The translations under genes and the position numbers were made by a program. From Pseudomonas sp. 102515 (GTDB lineage Bacteria > Pseudomonadota > Gammaproteobacteria > Pseudomonadales > Pseudomonadaceae), in contig NZ_JAVHTY010000001.1 in assembly GCF_031085165.1 (NCBI RefSeq), forward strand, positions 1-64,000: a DNA stretch of 64,000 nucleotides. Direction: 5' to 3'. The notes under the pieces were generated by a model. The model was given only the letters and a program-made list of their open reading frames with translations. It was not told where the DNA came from and ran no database searches. Below are positions 25,405-37,890 of this stretch, one piece after another (positions within the stretch are counted from its first letter, which is position 1; each line of letters begins with the position of its first letter).

Positions 25405-27966
25405 CTACTCAACGCCCAGCCGTTTGCGCCGCGCCGCCGTGAGGCCCTGGCGCACCTTGGCATACCCGGCCCAAGGATCGTCCTTGAGCGCTTCGAGGCG
25501 TTGCAGCAGGGAGTCGAAGCGCCATTGGTCGCTGGCCTCCAGGGTCGACAGCTCCTCGCGGGCGATGGGCACCGAAACGCCGAGGTGGGGACGGGCGCGC
25601 AGGGAAAAGGCACTGACCGTGGTGGCGCCATGGCGATTGCGCAGGTAGTCGACGAAGATCCGCCCCTGGCGATTCCGCGCGCCCATCTTGGCAGCGAAGA
25701 GCTTGGGCAGGGTATTGGCCAGGTGCTGGGCCGCCGCCTGGGCGAAGGCCTTGACGGTATCCCAGTCCTGACGCCGATCCAGCGGCACCACCAGGTGCAG
25801 GCCGCGGCCACCACTGGTCTTGACGAAGGCCTGCAGTTCCAGCTCATCGAGCAGAGTCAGCACCAGCTCCGTCGCTTCCACCATGCGCGACCAGGGCAGG
25901 GCGGGATCGGGGTCGAGATCGAGGATGAAGCGGTCGGGGCGGTCGATGCGGGCAGCGGTGGCATTCCAGGTATGGAGCTCCACCGTACCCATCTGCGCTG
26001 CGCCGATGAGGGCCTCGCGGCTATCGATGACCATCAGCGGTGCGTGGCCGGGATCCAGCGCCGGGTCGAGTTCGCGGATGTGGGGGATCGCCAGGGTCTG
26101 CTTGTGCTTCTGGAAGATCTGCTCGCCAGCGATGCCTGCGGGCGTGCGGACCAGGGCCACGGGTCGGTCGGCCAGGTGCGGCAGGATCCAGTCGGCGACG
26201 GCCGCATAATAGCCCGCGATGTCGAGCTTGCGTGCGCTGCTGGCCTCGTCGATGACCCGCTCGGGATGGCTGATGCGTACCCCGGCCACGGTGGCGTCCC
26301 GCTGCCTGCCCGGAGCTGGGCGACGCGAGGCGGAAGAGCGCGGCGCCTCGGCCTCGCGCGCCGGTGCGGCCTGTTCGAGGCCGATGCCCTCGGCCGGCTT
26401 GTCGTCACGCAGGCCATGGAAGACGCCCTGGCGGACGATGCGGTCCTGGGTCAGCTCGGCGTACGCGATCTCGCATAGCTGCTCGGGCCGCAGCCAGGTC
26501 ACCTCGCGATAGGCGGTGCCCGTGGGTGGATCCACCACCGGCGGCTGATCGACGATCAGCGGCTGGAATCTGGCGTGCAGCTGCTTGAGCAGGGCCGCGG
26601 TGAAGCCGGTACCGACCTTGCCGGCATAGTGCAGCCGGCCCTGGTCATCGTGCAGCGCCACCAGCAGCGCACCGAGGTGCCGGCGACCGCCCTTGGGCGG
26701 GGTATAGCCGACGATGATGAATTCCTGGCGGTGGGCACACTTGAGCTTGATCCAATCCTTGTTGCGCCGCGAGCGGTAGGGACTGCCCAGGCGCTTGCCG
26801 ATCACCCCTTCGAGACCGAGTTCGCAGGCACTGGCCAGAATGCGCTCGGCCGGTACCTCGAAGGCGGCGGAGAAGCGCAGCAGCTCGCTGTCGTTGCTTT
26901 CCTCCAGCAGCTTGCCGAGCAACTCGCGGCGCTGCTCGACCGGCACCTCGCGCAGGTCCGCGCCATTGAGATAGGGCAGATCGAACAGGTAATAGACGAT
27001 GCGGGTGTCCTTGCCGGTCTCGAAGGCATTCTGCAGCGCCTGGAAGCTGGAGACGCCCTGGGCATCATTGACCACGATCTCGCCGTCCAGCCAGGCGCTC
27101 TCCAGGCCGAGCGCGGCCAGGGCCTTGGCCTGCTCCGGCAGGCGCTCGGTCCAGTCGTTGCCACTGCGAGTGAAGAGGCGCACCACACCGCCCTCGATAT
27201 GGGCGAGCAGCCGATAGCCGTCGTATTTCACCTCGTACAGCCAGTCGCCGGCCGGTGGACTGTCGACCAGGGTCGCCAACTGGGCTTCCAGGGTCTCGGG
27301 CAGCTCGGCCTCGCGCGCCCTGGCGGTGGCCTGGTGTGCCGGCGGCTGGGTTGCCTCGGGTTTGGCGGGGGTTTTGGCCTTGGACTGCGCCAACCGAGGC
27401 AGGGTCTTGTCGCTCAGCACGCTGTCGGGCTCGGCGACCGTCACCTCGTAGTCGGCGGTGTCGCGCGCCTGGTCGTCGCGTTCCTTGATCAGCAACCACT
27501 GGGGCTTGTCGCTGTGGCCCTGCAGCCGGGTGCGTACCAGGGTCCAGTGGCCGCGCAGCTTCTCGCCCCTCAGTTCGAACTTGAGCTTGCCGGCGGCATA
27601 GCCCTCGGCCGCATCGCCATCGGCCTGCCATTCGCCGCGATCCCAGACGATGACATCGCCCGCGCCGTACTGGCCTTCGGGAATGCTGCCCTCGAAGCCG
27701 CCGTAGGCGAGGGGGTGATCCTCCACCTGCACCGCCAGGCGCTTTTCGCCGGGATCGAGGCTGGGGCCCTTGGGCACCGCCCAGCTCTTCAAGGTGCCAT
27801 CCAGCTCCAGACGGAAGTCATAATGCAGGCGGCGCGCGTCGTGCTTCTGGATGACGAAACTCAGGGCGTCCTTGGCCTTGCGCCGGCGGGAGCTGCCCTC
27901 GTCACGCGGCTCGGCGGTGATATCGAAGTTGCGCTTGCGGTTGTATTCGCTGGTCGAGCTGGCCAT
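25405..27966 (-). CDS. ligD: Multifunctional DNA ligase D (NHEJ)
   Basis: LigD repairs double-strand breaks with Ku. The 853-residue protein has three domains in the Pseudomonas order: N-terminal 3'-phosphoesterase (HDARRLHYDFRLELDG... GQYGAGDVIVWDRG), ATP-dependent ligase with lysine motif EVKYDGYR, and a C-terminal primase/polymerase (FILDLDPD, KTSGGRGLHLVVPL). The linkers are Ala/Arg-rich. The ATG at 27966 has GAGGAG seven bases upstream. It lies 11 bp after ku and is almost certainly co-transcribed with it. NHEJ pairs are typical of soil and plant bacteria that face desiccation. Confidence 0.96.
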   Translation of the reverse strand: MASSTSEYNRKRNFDITAEPRDEGSSRRRKAKDALSFVIQKHDARRLHYDFRLELDGTLKSWAVPKGPSLDPGEKRLAVQVEDHPLAYGGFEGSIPEGQYGAGDVIVWDRGEWQADGDAAEGYAAGKLKFELRGEKLRGHWTLVRTRLQGHSDKPQWLLIKERDDQARDTADYEVTVAEPDSVLSDKTLPRLAQSKAKTPAKPEATQPPAHQATARAREAELPETLEAQLATLVDSPPAGDWLYEVKYDGYRLLAHIEGGVVRLFTRSGNDWTERLPEQAKALAALGLESAWLDGEIVVNDAQGVSSFQALQNAFETGKDTRIVYYLFDLPYLNGADLREVPVEQRRELLGKLLEESNDSELLRFSAAFEVPAERILASACELGLEGVIGKRLGSPYRSRRNKDWIKLKCAHRQEFIIVGYTPPKGGRRHLGALLVALHDDQGRLHYAGKVGTGFTAALLKQLHARFQPLIVDQPPVVDPPTGTAYREVTWLRPEQLCEIAYAELTQDRIVRQGVFHGLRDDKPAEGIGLEQAAPAREAEAPRSSASRRPAPGRQRDATVAGVRISHPERVIDEASSARKLDIAGYYAAVADWILPHLADRPVALVRTPAGIAGEQIFQKHKQTLAIPHIRELDPALDPGHAPLMVIDSREALIGAAQMGTVELHTWNATAARIDRPDRFILDLDPDPALPWSRMVEATELVLTLLDELELQAFVKTSGGRGLHLVVPLDRRQDWDTVKAFAQAAAQHLANTLPKLFAAKMGARNRQGRIFVDYLRNRHGATTVSAFSLRARPHLGVSVPIAREELSTLEASDQWRFDSLLQRLEALKDDPWAGYAKVRQGLTAARRKRLGVE

Positions 27967-27977
27967 GGCGGCGCTCC

Positions 27978-28847
27978 TCACTTGGCCTTGCGGGTGCGGC
28001 TGGCGGCAGGGCTACGTCGACTGGTCGCCCGGCCGGAACCCTTGGGTTTGGGCGCCTCCTTGTCCTTCTTACCACCGAGGCTGCGGCGCAACAATTCGGT
28101 GAGGTCGATGACGTCGGCGCCGCTGTCCTCGGTGTCGGGCTCCTCGGCGACGGCTTCGAGCTTGCCGTCCTTGAGCTTGCGTTCCACCAGCGCCATGACG
28201 TTGTCCTTGAAGGTGTCGTGGTACTGCTCCGGGTCCCATTGCTCGGTCATGTCGTCCACCAGGCGCTGGGCCATGTCCACTTCCTTCTTGCTGACCTTGG
28301 CGTCCAGACCTTCGAGCCCGACGTCTTCCGCGGACCGCACCTCGTCGGCCCAGCGCAGGGTGTTCAGCACCAGAGCGTCGCCCAGCGGCATGATCACCGC
28401 CAGGTGCTGCTTGGAGTGCATCACCAGGTTGGCCACGCCCACCTTGCCGGCGGCGCTCAGGGTGTCGCGGAGCAGGGCATAGACCTTTTCGCCGTTCTTG
28501 TCCGGCGCCAGGTAGTAGGGCTTTTCGAAGTGCAGGATGGAGATCTCCCGCGCCTCGACGAAGGTGAGGATGTCGATGGTGCGGGTGGCCTCGGGCAGGG
28601 CGTTGTGGATCTCGTCTTCGCTGAGCACCACGTACTTGCCCTTGCCGTGCTCGATGCCCTTGACGATGTGTTCACTGGGCACCTCCTTGCCGGTGGTCTT
28701 GTTGATGCGCTTGTAGCCCACCGGATCGAGGCTGCGCTCGTCCAGCCAGTCGAAGTCGATGCCCGATTGCCGGGTCGCCGAGACGACCGAAACGGGGATG
28801 TGCACCAGGCCGAAGCTGACGGCGCCTTTCCAGATCGAGCGGGGCAT
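27978..28847 (-). CDS. ku: Non-homologous end-joining protein Ku
   Basis: A homodimeric ring protein that binds DNA ends and recruits LigD. The 289-residue protein starts MPRSIWKGAVSFGLVHIPV, the classic bacterial Ku N terminus, has the core beta-barrel (FEKPYYLAPDKNGEK, DALVLNTLRWADE) and a lysine/arginine-rich C-terminal tail (GGKKDKEAPKPKGSGRATS) of the kind implicated in DNA threading. AGGAG precedes the ATG. First gene of the ku-ligD operon, divergent from xdhC. Confidence 0.96.
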   Translation of the reverse strand: MPRSIWKGAVSFGLVHIPVSVVSATRQSGIDFDWLDERSLDPVGYKRINKTTGKEVPSEHIVKGIEHGKGKYVVLSEDEIHNALPEATRTIDILTFVEAREISILHFEKPYYLAPDKNGEKVYALLRDTLSAAGKVGVANLVMHSKQHLAVIMPLGDALVLNTLRWADEVRSAEDVGLEGLDAKVSKKEVDMAQRLVDDMTEQWDPEQYHDTFKDNVMALVERKLKDGKLEAVAEEPDTEDSGADVIDLTELLRRSLGGKKDKEAPKPKGSGRATSRRSPAASRTRKAK

Positions 28848-28991
28848 GGGCGTTCTCCTTTTGGGGTATCCCCTATGGATAGGCCGGCGATCCACCGGGT
28901 TCCGCCCCGGGGAACCCCGCTCCGCTGTTGGGTTCTACCACCGGAACGGCGATTTTGCCGTCGCAGGTGCAAGGTAGAGAGGTGGCAAGGC

Positions 28992-29981
28992 GTGGACAGT
29001 GTCGATCAAGAAGTGTTGCGCATGACCCTGGCCTGGCGACGGGCAGGCCAGGGCGTCAGCCTGTTCACCGTGGTCCAGACCTGGGGCAGCTCACCGCGGC
29101 CGCCGGGTGCCATGCTGGCCTTGCGCGACGACGGCCAGGTCTGCGGCTCCGTATCCGGCGGCTGCATCGAGGACGACCTGATCGCCCGGCTGCACGCCGG
29201 CCAGTTCGCCGGCGAGCGCCCGGAGATCATCACCTACGGCGTCTCCGGTGACGAAGCCGCGCGCTTCGGACTGCCCTGCGGTGGCACCCTGCGCCTGGTC
29301 CAGGAGCGGGTTGTCGACTGGCACTGGGTGGAGCAGCTGCTGCAGCGCTGCGACGGCCACGAACTGGCCCTGCGCGAACTGGACCTGGCCAGTGGCGAGG
29401 TACGGATCTCCAACGCCACCCGCGATGAGCCGGTCGCCCTGGACGCGAATTGCCTGCGCCTGGTGCACGGACCGCGCTGGCGGCTGCTGCTGATCGGGGC
29501 CGGCCAGCTGTCGCTCTATGTCGCCGACATGGCCGCCATGCTCGACTTCGAGGTGCTGGTCTGCGATCCACGCGAGGAATTCCGCCAGGGCTGGGAGACA
29601 CGCCAGGCGCGTTTCATCGCCGGCATGCCGGATGATGCCGTGCTGGCGATCCGCCCGGACGAGCGCACGGCGGTGGTGGCCCTGACCCACGACCCCCGGC
29701 TGGATGACCTGGCGCTGCTGACGGCGCTGCAATCCGACGCCTTCTATGTCGGCGCCCTGGGTTCGCTGCGCAACAACGACCGACGGCGGGAGCGGCTGCT
29801 GCAACTGGACGTGCCGCTGGCGGCGATCAATCGCCTGCACGGCCCCATCGGCCTGCACATCGGCAGTCATACGCCGCCGGAAATCGCCCTATCGCTGTTG
29901 GCGGAGGTGGTCGCTGTCAAGAACGGCATCGCCCTGACCCAGAAGAAGCGCGCCCTGGTGGCGGTGGAGCAGGTCGCCTAG
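28992..29981 (+). CDS. xdhC: XdhC-family protein (molybdenum cofactor chaperone)
   Basis: XdhC proteins bind, sulfurate and insert molybdenum cofactor into xanthine dehydrogenase-family enzymes. The 329-residue protein has the N-terminal XdhC/CoxI domain (TWGSSPRPPGAML, SVSGGCIEDDLIARL) and a C-terminal Rossmann domain (LLLIGAGQLSLYVAD, YVGALGS). The GTG at 28992 gives the family N terminus MDSVDQEVLRM. It is followed two bases later by a MocA-like gene, the standard pairing for molybdenum hydroxylase maturation. No molybdenum hydroxylase is in the window. Confidence 0.88.
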   Translation: MDSVDQEVLRMTLAWRRAGQGVSLFTVVQTWGSSPRPPGAMLALRDDGQVCGSVSGGCIEDDLIARLHAGQFAGERPEIITYGVSGDEAARFGLPCGGTLRLVQERVVDWHWVEQLLQRCDGHELALRELDLASGEVRISNATRDEPVALDANCLRLVHGPRWRLLLIGAGQLSLYVADMAAMLDFEVLVCDPREEFRQGWETRQARFIAGMPDDAVLAIRPDERTAVVALTHDPRLDDLALLTALQSDAFYVGALGSLRNNDRRRERLLQLDVPLAAINRLHGPIGLHIGSHTPPEIALSLLAEVVAVKNGIALTQKKRALVAVEQVA

Positions 29982-29983
29982 GG

Positions 29984-31141
29984 ATGCCAGGCATTCAGGT
30001 GCTGATTCTCGCGGCGGGTGCCGGAAACCGTTTCCGCGCCGCAGGCGGAGGCGACAAGCTGCAGGCCACCCTGCCCGGACCGTCCGAGCTGACGGTATTG
30101 CAGGCGACCTTTCGGCTTTGGCGAGGCTCGGGTCTGCCGTGCCTGGCCGTGGTCTCGGACAGTGCCCCCTGGCGTGCCGAGCTGGCGCATCAGGAAGGCC
30201 TGGTGGTGCTGAGCCTGCCCACTACCGGCATGGGCGACAGCCTCGCCGCCGCGGTGCGTGCGACACCCGGTGCGTCCGGCTGGTTGGTAGCCCTGGGCGA
30301 CATGCCCTTCGTGCAGCACGCCACGGCCCGCCAACTGCTGGACCTGCATCACCCCGAGCGTATCGTCGTCCCAACCTACCAGGGCAGGCGTGGCCATCCC
30401 GTGCTCTTTGGTCGGAATTTTGCCGCTGCGCTAGGCGAACTCGAAGGTGACGAGGGAGCGAAACGGCTGCTGCGCGAGGGTTCGGTGCTAGAGCGGGAGA
30501 TCGCGGATGCCGGTATCCATCGCGACATCGACACCCCTGCCGACTTGGAAGATACCCGGCAAATGGCCCAAGAACTTCCCCGTTTGGCCGTCCTTCCAAC
30601 GGAGGAGAACCGCTTTTGGGGACACGCATTCATGAACACCATCGAGTCCATGCTGGACTATCTCAAGACGCGCGAGCTGCAGCTCACCACGGCCGAATCC
30701 TGCACGGCCGGCAAGGTGGTGGGGTTGCTGTCGGAGGTACCCGGCAGCGGCAGCTGCATCGAATCCGGTTACGTCGTCTATTCGCCCGAGGCCAAGCAAC
30801 GCCTGCTGGGCGTCAAGCCGGAAACCATCGAGCGGCACAACCTCACTAGTGAGGAGGTGGCGCGGGAGATGGCCGCCGGCGCCTTGCGTGACAGTCCGGC
30901 CCAGGTGGCCATCGCCAATACCGGGCTGGCCGGGCCAGGCGGGGCGGATGGCATTCCGCAAGGGACCGTCTGTTTCGCCTGGGGCTACCGGGTCGGTGAC
31001 GACATCGTGCTCTATTCTGAAACCCAGCACTTCCCCGGCGATCGCGAAGCCGTCCAACTTGCGGCGGCCCGGCACAGTCTCGGCGCCGTGGTGCCCTATC
31101 ATCAACGTCTCGAACGCGAATCAGAGGAGAACGCCCGATGA
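29984..31141 (+). CDS. Fusion: MocA-like nucleotidyltransferase and CinA-like amidohydrolase
   Basis: One open frame of 385 residues contains two proteins usually separate. Residues 1-195 are a MobA/MocA-type nucleotidyltransferase (VLILAAGAGNRFRAAGG, ALGDMPFV, GHPVLFG, DIDTPADLED). Residues 217-385 are a CinA C-terminal/PncC NMN amidohydrolase domain (TTAESCTAGKVVG, GLAGPGGADG, FPGDREAVQ). Between them lies an in-frame linker of about 20 residues without a stop. An internal ATG at 30632, nine bases after GGGGA, could also give a free PncC. The MocA half pairs with xdhC; the PncC half pairs with nadE, whose ATG overlaps this stop (ATGA). Confidence 0.82.
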   Translation: MPGIQVLILAAGAGNRFRAAGGGDKLQATLPGPSELTVLQATFRLWRGSGLPCLAVVSDSAPWRAELAHQEGLVVLSLPTTGMGDSLAAAVRATPGASGWLVALGDMPFVQHATARQLLDLHHPERIVVPTYQGRRGHPVLFGRNFAAALGELEGDEGAKRLLREGSVLEREIADAGIHRDIDTPADLEDTRQMAQELPRLAVLPTEENRFWGHAFMNTIESMLDYLKTRELQLTTAESCTAGKVVGLLSEVPGSGSCIESGYVVYSPEAKQRLLGVKPETIERHNLTSEEVAREMAAGALRDSPAQVAIANTGLAGPGGADGIPQGTVCFAWGYRVGDDIVLYSETQHFPGDREAVQLAAARHSLGAVVPYHQRLERESEENAR

Positions 31142-31968
31142 CCGAAGCCCTTCAGCGCGACATCATCCAGGCCCTGCAAGTCCCCGAGCATTTCGATCCG
31201 GCCACGGAAGCGGAGCGTCGTATCCAATTCCTCAAGGACTACCTGCTCGACAGCCGGCAGGAAAGCTACGTGCTGGGCATCAGTGGCGGCGTGGATTCCT
31301 CCACCGCTGGCCGACTCGCCCAACTGGCGGTGGAGCGGGCGCGCGAGGAGAGCGGCAATGCCCGCCTGAGGTTCATCGCCATGCGCCTGCCCTATGGCGT
31401 CCAGCGTGACGAAGCGGATGCCCAGCGCGCCCTGCAATTCATCCAGCCCGACGAGACCCATACCGTCAACATCAAGCCAGCCAGCGATGCCATGCTCGCC
31501 TCGGTCCGCGAAGCCCGGGTGGCCTTCGATGACGAACTGCATGAGGACTTCACGCTGGGCAACATCAAGGCGCGCCAGCGCATGATCGCCCAGTACGCGG
31601 TAGCCGGCGCACGCCGGGGGCTGGTGATAGGCACCGATCATGCGGCGGAAGCCCTGATGGGCTTCTATACCAAGTTCGGCGACGGCGCCTGTGACCTCAC
31701 ACCCCTGCATGGTCTCAACAAGCGACGGGTACGGGCGGTAGCCGAGTGGCTGGGCGCACCGGATGACCTAGTACACAAGGTACCGACCGCCGATCTGGAA
31801 TCCCTGTCGCCCGGCAAGGCCGATGAAGATGCCTTTGGCATCACCTATGCCGAGATCGACGATTTCCTGGAAGGCAAGGCGGTAAGCCCGGCAACCCTGG
31901 AGATCATTCTCAATACCTACCGGCGCAGCGCCCACAAGCGTGATCTCCCCTATACGCCTTTCCTTTAA
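31138..31968 (+). CDS. nadE: Ammonia-dependent NAD synthetase
   Basis: Converts nicotinate adenine dinucleotide to NAD with ATP and ammonia. The 276-residue protein has the PP-loop SGGVDSS at 49-55, GTDHAAEALMGFYTKFGDG and the C-terminal KADEDAFGITYAEID. It lacks a glutaminase domain, so it is the ammonia-using form. AGAGGAGA lies before the ATG, which overlaps the upstream stop. PncC feeds nicotinate mononucleotide to the same pathway, so the coupling is metabolically sensible. Confidence 0.95.
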   Translation: MTEALQRDIIQALQVPEHFDPATEAERRIQFLKDYLLDSRQESYVLGISGGVDSSTAGRLAQLAVERAREESGNARLRFIAMRLPYGVQRDEADAQRALQFIQPDETHTVNIKPASDAMLASVREARVAFDDELHEDFTLGNIKARQRMIAQYAVAGARRGLVIGTDHAAEALMGFYTKFGDGACDLTPLHGLNKRRVRAVAEWLGAPDDLVHKVPTADLESLSPGKADEDAFGITYAEIDDFLEGKAVSPATLEIILNTYRRSAHKRDLPYTPFL

Positions 31969-32040
31969 AATCATGAGGTTATAGGTTTTTCATCAAGCAA
32001 GTTCTCGATGTCAGCTTGAGGTGATCGCCATTCCGAAGTG

Positions 32041-32078
32041 CGCCTCGGTGGTGTTCAACGAACACCGAGGCGTTGTTT
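32041..32078 (+). terminator. nadE terminator
   Basis: A long hairpin CGCCTCGGTG...CACCGAGGCG with inner GTTC/GAAC pairs and a three-base bulge is followed by TTGTTT. Confidence 0.65.
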
Positions 32079-32174
32079 GCCAAGTCATAAATCGCCTTAT
32101 GTATATCTCTTAACTGAATGATATATAAGGATTTTATCCTTTTTACTGTGTCTGTCACTCATTGCGGTTTGGCT

Positions 32175-32202
32175 GAACTTTTGCGCGTCGCCAGCGTTCA
32201 GA
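32175..32202 (+). promoter_or_regulatory. AlgU/sigma-E-type promoter for glgE operon
   Basis: GAACTT (32175-32180) and TCAGA (32198-32202) are separated by 17 bp, close to the AlgU consensus GAACTT-N16/17-TCTGA. The genes downstream make trehalose and glucan, stress functions under AlgU in other pseudomonads, so context agrees. Confidence 0.6.
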
Positions 32203-32422
32203 CTCTTTCAGACACACCCGTGTGAGTGCTTCCGGTTGCAGTAGAGCCACGGCTGTCTGGAGTGGCGTCCTCATGGGTGTCGCTGCGGGTTACCGAATCC
32301 CTTCAAGGGTTCGGCCAGCCGGGCCTCTTTGGCGGCAAGCCAAGCAGTAGCGGGTTCATGACCAAGGTCGCAGCGCCGGCGCTTTGCGACCTTTCACGCG
32401 TCCCTAGATGGAGTCAGGCTCG

Positions 32423-34426
32423 ATGTCGAACACCGATCTCCCCGGTTCTTTTTCCACGCTGTCCCTCGATCCCGCTACCGCTGCCCAGACCCCCCGCATC
32501 GCCATAGAGTCGGTCACGCCGGCCGTGGACAATGGCCAGTTCGCCGCCAAGGGCATCGCCGGGCGGGTCGTCGAGGTGACCGCCAAGATCTTCGCCGATG
32601 GGCACGACAAGCTGGCTGCCAGCGTGCTCTGGCGGCAGGAGGGCGAAGAGAGCTGGCAACAGGCTCCGCTGACGCTCGAAACCAACGACCTCTGGCGTGG
32701 GCACTTCACGCCGCCTGCTGTGGGCCGCTATGAATTCGTGGTCCAGGCCTGGTGGGATGTCTGGGGCACCTATCGCTACGAAATCGAGAAGAAGTACGCC
32801 GCGGGTGTCGGGCTGGACTTGGAATTGCAGGAAGGCCGTATCCATCTCGAGCAGGCGCTGTCTCGTGCTGAGGGCGAGCAGCGTGGTCCGCTGGAGGCGC
32901 TGCTGCAGCGTCTGGACCAGGCCGACAGCGAAGGCGACAAGGTCGCCGCGCTGCTATCGGGCGACGCGAGCCAGGCCATGGCGCCGGTGGATGCCTATGT
33001 GCATCTGACCCACAGCGTCGAATACCCGCTGGACATCGAGCGCCTGCGTGCCGAATTCGCCAGCTGGTACGAACTCTTTCCGCGTTCCATCACCGACGAT
33101 CCCCAGCGCCATGGGACCTTCCGCAACGTGATCGGCGAATTGCCGCGCGTCCGTGACATGGGCTTCGATGTCCTGTACTTCCCGCCGATCCATCCGATCG
33201 GCCTGGCCCACCGCAAGGGCAAGAACAACACCCTGGGGGCAGGCGTGGATCAGCCGGGCAGTCCCTATGCCATCGGCGGCCCCGATGGCGGCCACGATGC
33301 CGTGCATCCCGAGCTGGGTACCCTGGAAGATTTTCGCGCCCTGGTGGCCGCCGCCGCCGATCACGGCCTGGAGATCGCCCTGGACTTCGCCATCCAGTGC
33401 TCGCCTGACCATCCGTGGCTCAAGGAGCACCCGGGCTGGTTCTCCTGGCGGCCGGATGGCTCGATGCGCTACGCGGAGAATCCGCCGAAGAAGTACCAGG
33501 ACATCGTCAACGTCGATTTCTATGCCAAGGATGCCGTGCCGGATCTGTGGCTGGCGCTGCGAGACGTGGTCTGGCACTGGGTGGAGCAGGGCGTGAAGAT
33601 CTTCCGCGTCGACAACCCCCATACCAAGCCGCTGCCGTTCTGGGAGTGGCTGATCGCGGACATCCGCGGTCGCGACGCCGATGTCATGTTCCTCGCCGAA
33701 GCCTTCACCAAGCCGGCCATGATGGCGCGCCTGGGCAAGGTCGGGTACAGCCAGAGCTACACCTACTTCACCTGGCGCAACACCAAGGCCGAGTTGACCG
33801 AATACTTCACCCAGCTCAACGAAGCCCCGCTGCGTGACTGCTACCGGCCGAACTTCTTCGTCAACACGCCGGACATCAACCCGGGCTTCCTGCAGACCAG
33901 CGGCCGGCCCGGCTTCCTGATCCGCGCGGCCCTGGCCACCATGGGCTCGGGTCTATGGGGCATGTACGCCGGCTTCGAACTCTGCGAGGGCGCGCCACTC
34001 ACGCCGGGCAAGGAGGAGTACCTGGATTCGGAGAAATACGAGCTGCGGCCGCGCGACTTCTATGCGCCCGGCAACATCATGGGTGAGATCGCCCAGCTCA
34101 ACCGCATCCGCCGGCAGAACCCGGCGCTGCAGACCCACCTGGGACTGAAGATCTACACCTGCTGGAACGACCAGATCCTCTATTTCGGCAAGCGCACCGA
34201 CGACCTGGGCAACTTCATCCTGATCGCGATCAACCTGGATCCCTTCAACGCCCAGGAAGGCCATTTCGAATTGCCGCTGTGGGAGCTGGGTCTCGACGAT
34301 CACGCCACCACCTACGGCGAGGACCTCATGACCGGGCACCGCTGGGCCTGGCACGGCAAGACCCAGTGGACGCGCCTGGAGCCGTCGATGCCCTTCGGCA
34401 TCTGGCGCATCCAGGCGGGCCACTAG
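32423..34426 (+). CDS. glgE: Alpha-1,4-glucan:maltose-1-phosphate maltosyltransferase
   Basis: GlgE extends linear alpha-1,4-glucan with maltosyl units from maltose-1-phosphate. The 667-residue GH13_3 protein has an N-terminal beta-domain (to about 110), a helical insert, then the barrel with FRVDNPHTKPLPFWEWLI (nucleophile about D397) and FLAEAFTKP (acid/base about E426), typical GlgE signatures. The ATG at 32423 has GGAG nine bases upstream; an ATG five codons earlier is less well placed. It heads the forward operon with treS-mak and glgB. Confidence 0.95.
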   Translation: MSNTDLPGSFSTLSLDPATAAQTPRIAIESVTPAVDNGQFAAKGIAGRVVEVTAKIFADGHDKLAASVLWRQEGEESWQQAPLTLETNDLWRGHFTPPAVGRYEFVVQAWWDVWGTYRYEIEKKYAAGVGLDLELQEGRIHLEQALSRAEGEQRGPLEALLQRLDQADSEGDKVAALLSGDASQAMAPVDAYVHLTHSVEYPLDIERLRAEFASWYELFPRSITDDPQRHGTFRNVIGELPRVRDMGFDVLYFPPIHPIGLAHRKGKNNTLGAGVDQPGSPYAIGGPDGGHDAVHPELGTLEDFRALVAAAADHGLEIALDFAIQCSPDHPWLKEHPGWFSWRPDGSMRYAENPPKKYQDIVNVDFYAKDAVPDLWLALRDVVWHWVEQGVKIFRVDNPHTKPLPFWEWLIADIRGRDADVMFLAEAFTKPAMMARLGKVGYSQSYTYFTWRNTKAELTEYFTQLNEAPLRDCYRPNFFVNTPDINPGFLQTSGRPGFLIRAALATMGSGLWGMYAGFELCEGAPLTPGKEEYLDSEKYELRPRDFYAPGNIMGEIAQLNRIRRQNPALQTHLGLKIYTCWNDQILYFGKRTDDLGNFILIAINLDPFNAQEGHFELPLWELGLDDHATTYGEDLMTGHRWAWHGKTQWTRLEPSMPFGIWRIQAGH

Positions 34427-34560
34427 CGATACCTCGGGCGGTGTGGGCCAGGCAGTTCGGACAGATCCGCACTGACCTGACCCGGCCGTCATCACTGCCG
34501 GGCGGCAAGGACGACCGGTACACGCATTCGATTCAGACGCCCTGTTAAGGACCTGACGAC

Positions 34561-37886
<3,326 letters not shown>

Positions 37887-37890
<4 letters not shown>

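Larger units (their letters stand above)
31969..32422 (+). other. Regulatory spacer before the glgE operon
   Basis: A 454-bp gene-free stretch. It holds the nadE terminator, an AT-rich block at about 32090-32155 (TATATCTC, GATATATAAGG) that could carry a sigma-70 or UP-type element, and an AlgU-type promoter at 32175-32202. From that promoter the glgE leader would be over 200 bases long. No small open frame with a ribosome binding site is seen. Confidence 0.6.

Noticed and set aside
26575-28482. A 635-codon forward open frame
   Set aside because: Antisense to ligD and ku, which have unmistakable motifs; its translation is low-complexity Gly/Ala/Leu/Val.
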